Source of the DNA: Amoeboaphelidium protococcarum | Taxonomy: Eukaryota; Aphelidiomycota; Aphelidea | Length of the DNA stretch: 64,000 nt | Assembly (NCBI GenBank): GCA_023515745.1 | Contig: JALECJ010000258.1 | Coordinates: 2,703,164 to 2,767,163 of the forward strand | Direction of reading: 5' to 3' | Shown here: positions 59,863-64,000 of the stretch, piece by piece | Position numbering within the stretch: position 1 is the stretch's first letter | Layout: each line of letters begins with the position of its first letter | Program-made: the position numbers and the translations under genes | The notes under the pieces: generated by a model | Seen by the model: only the letters and a program-made list of their open reading frames with translations | What the model was told of the DNA's origin: nothing | Database searches by the model: none

Positions 59863-60897
59863 ATGAACGGAATTACTATATAGCGATTTCATATTAAAAA
59901 GTGGTTGGGTAAGCGGCCGCAGTATACCTATCTTCTCGTTGCTATTGCTGTCTTGGCAATGATCAATCTGATCTACTTTATGTTTATCAGAAATACAGAG
60001 CTGATTGACAGCCAGCTACCGGTGTAATGTAGACGCTCCACCTGCTCTAATTCCATCAAGTCATGCCAATAGATGAATGCCGCGCATTAGAAAGATCCCG
60101 CGTCACTGAACAAGGTATTTGTCACGTAGTTTCTGTCTGATAATTACTATGATGGGGTAATGACTCTTGCCTACTCCGCTCTTAAACACCACCCATCCGT
60201 GCCATTTCTTATCCTGTATCTGGAAGAGAAGGTGAGTTAGTATTATGTTGAGAGGCTGTCCAGAGCTGGATTCATACTGGAGCCCGTCACTTTGATTAAA
60301 CCGGTAGCTGGCATGGAGCCTCCGCCTCATTTTTATGATCAGTACACAAAATTGAATATCTGGAACATGACCCAGTACGATAGAATGGTGTATTTGGATG
60401 CGGATGTCCTGATTGTAGGCGACGTGTCCGCGCTTTTGGATCTGCCTTAGTCTGTACCGCTTGCTGCCGTTGGCGATGTTTGGGAGAATCAGTCCAACGG
60501 GTATAGAGATACATTCAATGCTGGCGTAATGTCTCTCATCCCTTGTAGCAGAATGTTCACAGACTTTATGAGGATTATGTCTTGTCCGGACATTTATCCC
60601 GCTGTGTGGGCCGAACAAGGTCTATTGAATTACTATTTCAGACATGGACTGGTGTTGATGGATTACATTTATAATCTGAATCTTGCCCTACTTCGGTCAT
60701 GGGGATAAGCTGATCTTCGTCGCACTTGGGATAGATTGCTGCCTAATGCTAGAATTATCCATTATACTCTGTATAAGCCATTTTTGCAAGCGAAAGAGTT
60801 CAATATTGATCAGAATTGGAAATCGGTATACGCTTAGTGGAAAGAGTACCATGATGAAGCTGAGGCTTTCGTGAACTAGCATAACCAAGATGATTGA
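59863..60897 (+). CDS. GT8-family type II membrane glycosyltransferase (glycogenin-like)
   Basis: Single-exon 344-residue enzyme. A short cytosolic tail, then a signal-anchor (YTYLLVAIAVLAMINLIYFM) puts the catalytic part in the Golgi or ER lumen. GT8 features: FVTQFLSDNYYDGVMTLAYS, KLNIWNMTQYDRMVYLDADV with DxD at 179-181, FNAGVMSLIP, and EQGLLNYYF. These fit glycogenin, galactinol synthase or GlcA/Glc transferases of the same clan. The acceptor cannot be read off the sequence; a membrane anchor argues against glycogenin. Several Gln are TAG/TAA. Confidence 0.85.
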
Positions 60898-61015
60898 CTT
60901 TTCTAAAGTACAGTGCCAAAAATATAGAATATTCAATTCATAAAAGATTCATTTCTTATTATCACGTCAAGTAGCATCTATTTTCAAACTAGCCCCCATA
61001 GATGCAGTACAATAA

Positions 61016-62527
61016 TCACATGAATACCAGCGATAGAATGAACAAAATTGATGCAATAGCTAGAGTTATCCACCAAACAACATAGAACGCTTTAGTCCAA
61101 GATCTGCTCCACTTGAACTCAATACCTCTGCTACTTCGCTGTCCCTTATTCTCCAACAACACTAAAGGTTCAACCCCAGCATCGTCAATTACTACCTCTT
61201 CTTCATTCGGTATAACCGCTACCGGCACTTCTTCAACATCCATTGTGGCAATATCATCAGAAGATGATTATACAGAAGACGTATTTAACTACTCAGAATT
61301 CTACTAATGTTCATGCTTCTATCCAACAAATACTTCAAAGAGCAAGAGTCCCAATCCTAAGAAACTACATGTGACTGCGAACACAGTCCAATTAAGGCCA
61401 TTATTCAGATTTGACACGTTCCCCTACGAATCGTATTGTAATTCAACTTTCTGACTGGCAAGATATAACGGAGCTAATTCCTGATACCATTCGACACCAA
61501 AACCAATGTTGACCACAGATGACACGAGAATGACATAACCAAGGATCCAATGCAACTTATCCGGGTATAAATGCGGTGGTTTACCAGCATACCACAAAGC
61601 ATTACTGAGATAACCCATTATCAGCTAGAGTGGAATGAGAACAAACATCAATACAACGCCCAAATACGTGTGTCTATTCGTCCATCTAAAGCTCCATTTC
61701 AAATGATAAAACACAATGATAAATCCAGCAATGGCAATCAATGTCGCCAATACCTGGCCCTTCCAATGATGAAAGAACCATTTAGGCACTATGTACTTCA
61801 TATAACGCGCCAGCACTGCGAAAGGGAACATAAGGACAATAAACGCAACGGTCATTGCTGCCGAGTGCCACAACACCTTCCATTTCCACAACACTTCGCC
61901 GCGCTTCAATCTGTAGTTAGGATCGTCCAGATAGATACCGCCAGACTATCGTTAATCTACATCTTGATCGGCATCAAATAAATTAACCAATTATCCTCCA
62001 ACAGTCTTGTGATGTCTATCGAAACGACTACCACCATCTAGGATTTCAGAGTGAGCATAGAATAAAAGTATAGTCTGATTCTTGGTGAACTGAAAGTCAT
62101 ATTTATCGCCAGTCTCTAATTTACGGCTAAACTCGCATCTTACGTGACCATCTTTGGTGGAAAGAAGTTGCAAATCATAATAATCTTGAACGCCGCCATA
62201 TTATTCATCAGTACTAGGCTCAGACTGTGTATCTGACCAGCGATCAGAGACAACACAATTTTATGCATTGCTATCCACATTAACAAATACCATATCGACA
62301 TTGTTCATAGTACGTCTGCCATCCTTGTCATTGAATGCCAGAGCAAACCATCTGTCGGTAAAGAATCCGGGCACCAATTCACTGACTCCAAATGTGACCA
62401 CATCATTGGTGGTGTCAGTTCTCCAGTCAATCTTGAATTTGTTATCCTTTGTGACAAGCTATTAATCAGCACCTGCAAGTAGCAATACCGACAAAATACA
62501 CAATACAAAACAATATAAAGATAACAT
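61016..62527 (-). CDS. DOMON domain cytochrome b561 membrane protein
   Basis: 503-residue intronless protein. Signal peptide (LYCFVLCILSVLLLAG), then a DOMON beta-fold (VTFGVSELVPGFFTDRWFAL, DVLFV-like VDMVFVNVDS), probably binding heme outside. The b561 core has five to six helices with paired His, e.g. VLWHSAAMTVAFIVLMFPFA, HHWKGQVLATLIAIAGF, RHTYLGVVLMFV and LHWILGYVILVSSVV. A tail helix is at the very C-terminus (VVWWITLAIASILFILSLV). These proteins move electrons across membranes, e.g. ferric or copper reduction. The DOMON-b561 order is common in fungi and plants. Donor and acceptor are unknown. Confidence 0.88.
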
Positions 62528-63179
62528 GTATATTAATTTAATGTTTTCAGTAGTAGTGACCAAAATAATAAACACCAACAAAGCAAAAAGACTATAAAAC
62601 GTCAAAATCACATCAAAACGCGTCGCTCTTCAAATGGTTTGGTACGGTAAGCGAAAACTTGCCCCCACAAAAGGGCCATGCGGTAAGCGTAATTTTGTTA
62701 CATCACTGTTATTCGCGCGCTGATTCAACACACGAACGCCTCCCACCAATGTTTGAGTTATTATAATCTTTAAAACGATGCTTCATTATAGAGCATAGCC
62801 CCCTTAAAACGCTTTACATGATTATTTCTGGGCAATATGACTAATTCTTTGTGGTGTCTGGTTACCTGATAGGAACGAAGATATCTCGGATAGCTTATCC
62901 AATAGACTCTTTAATAATATTCCATCACAGAAGAGCACTACTTGGAATAGATCAATGAACAGAAATAGACTACAGTAGATTACTCAACCATGCAGCGTTA
63001 CACTGTTACATCGGGCGTGATCGATCTCTTCTGCCATTCGACAGGTCGGCAGCGGCGATTCAAACTGCAGCAACGTCGTGCCGATCATCGGCTTGATTGT
63101 TTAAAAATAACACACTAGCACTTACTGTCTACTCCTCTTTTTTAAAGTATTCTCAATTAAAAGCAATTAATACTATATA
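62528..63179. other. Divergent intergenic region
   Basis: About 650 bp between the b561 protein and the TLC gene, both transcribed outward. ACGCGT at 62618-62623. No gene seen. Confidence 0.5.
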
Positions 63180-63980
63180 ATGTCAGTGATATAAGCATCT
63201 GCTGCATCTTTTGCAATACTTTTAGGCGGATACTATGTTATCAAATAGCAAATACCATAGGCTGGACCGCGATAAAAAGCCTGGATCGTGACACTAATAG
63301 CATCCTTCGTAATGACAATTGGTAGCTTTTATAGCGTGATAAGACTCATCTCTGATAGTGGATTCAATATGAGTATACATCCTGCACATACAGAGCTTGA
63401 CATGCAATTAAGCTGTTTTTTCGTCTGTTATCTCGTGCTTGACATCCTTATCGGACTGGTCGAATATCGGTAGAATATAGACATACTCAGTGGATACGTG
63501 CATCATCTCTGTTATTTTTGGCTGGTCACACATCTAATAAAGATATAACTCACTGGGCCATTCATAGTGATGGCAGTCATGGAACTACCCACACTTGTAC
63601 TCTCACTCGGTCATGTCTGGAAGTCGTTGAGAAATGACAAGATTTTTGGATTCACCTTCTTCTCTACGCGTATTCTATTCCACGGATGCATGATTTACAA
63701 ATTCTACTACCTCAAACTGCCCATTGATGGACCGTGGTGGCTCATTGTAGCCGGCATCTATCCATTGCATCTATACTGGTTCAATGGTTGGGTGAGGCAG
63801 CAGACGCGTCTCGTGACCAAAGTGAAACAACAGAGTGACGAAGCTCGCGAATAGAAACAGATTTTATGCGGGCAGTAGAAAGTGCTCCTGAATGGCGGTG
63901 AGAAGACGAGGAGTGACGAGATGTTGTACGACGGCGTTATTTTCGAATAGGAAGAAATCTAGTAGACGAATCTTGTCTGA
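63180..63980 (+). CDS. TLC-domain membrane protein (TLCD/TMEM56-like)
   Basis: Single-exon 266-residue protein with six to seven membrane helices in the TLC pattern: ILLGGYYVIK, IVTLIASFVMTIGSFYSV, ELDMQLSCFFVCYLVLDIL, YVHHLCYFWLVTH (His-rich TLC core), FIVMAVMELPTLVLSLGHVW and WWLIVAGIYPLHLYWFNGWV. ELPT/LGH and RILFH match TLCD4/TMEM56-like members rather than ceramide synthases, which have longer sequences with a Hox-like segment. Family roles include lipid composition control. The C-terminal tail is charged and Gln rich (TAG). The exact function is open. Confidence 0.8.
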
Positions 63981-64000
63981 ATCAATTGGCGGCTGGTGTC

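Overview
This is a gene-dense, AT-leaning eukaryotic nuclear window that reads correctly only if TAA and TAG both encode glutamine and TGA is the sole stop. Read that way, about 40 genes open into full-length, family-typical proteins. With the standard code every one of them is shattered. Spliceosomal introns are few (about 21) and short (33 to 80 nt, with one possible 201-nt case), and 20 of 21 end in TAG, most often TGTAG. The gene content is opisthokont and close to Fungi rather than ciliate. It includes a TALE homeobox gene, a C1-domain CAMK-type kinase, a CBS/PB1 protein, an Rcf2-like protein, a Pns1-like transporter, a GH19/lysozyme-like glycosidase, RAD21, MED14 and an Integrator-like subunit. 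From memory, aphelids of the genus Amoeboaphelidium (the sister group of Fungi) have been reported with this glutamine reassignment. That is my best guess for the source, and I could not verify it.

Layout. 1-404: start of a CAMK-like kinase. 1.7-10 kb: choline-transporter-like protein, PIG-L deacetylase, membrane-anchored GH19-like enzyme, ubiquitin-like/WLM metalloprotease, DDX51/Dbp6 helicase. 9.7-17 kb: beta-CASP (INTS9/CPSF2-like) protein, divergent kinase-like protein, acyl-CoA dehydrogenase, eRF1 methyltransferase MTQ2/HEMK2. 17-26 kb: poly-Q TALE homeobox protein, two unrecognised small genes, prefoldin 4, triple-C1 kinase, FCF1, mitochondrial EF-Ts. 26-32 kb: YJU2, CLPTM1, RCF2-like, eIF2B-delta. 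32-35 kb: two small secreted proteins with repeated basic-aromatic motifs flank a non-autonomous piggyBac-like element. 35-46 kb: proteasome alpha, AT-hook protein, coiled-coil gene, tRNA-Glu, RAD21, peroxisomal-type carrier, ethanolamine kinase. 46-64 kb: CBS/PB1 protein, SEC20, DDX54/Dbp10, lumazine synthase, MED14, PRPP synthetase, glutaredoxin, SMNDC1/SPF30, HSCB, GT8 glycosyltransferase, DOMON-cytochrome b561, TLC protein.

Most genes are eukaryotic housekeeping functions (ribosome biogenesis, splicing, translation, proteasome, cohesin, Fe-S assembly, lipid head-group metabolism). They are not arranged as operons. Neighbours are convergent or divergent with spacers often under 150 bp. The least explained parts are the secreted-protein/transposon island at 32-35 kb, the divergent kinase at 11.9-13.8 kb, and a few small unrecognised genes.
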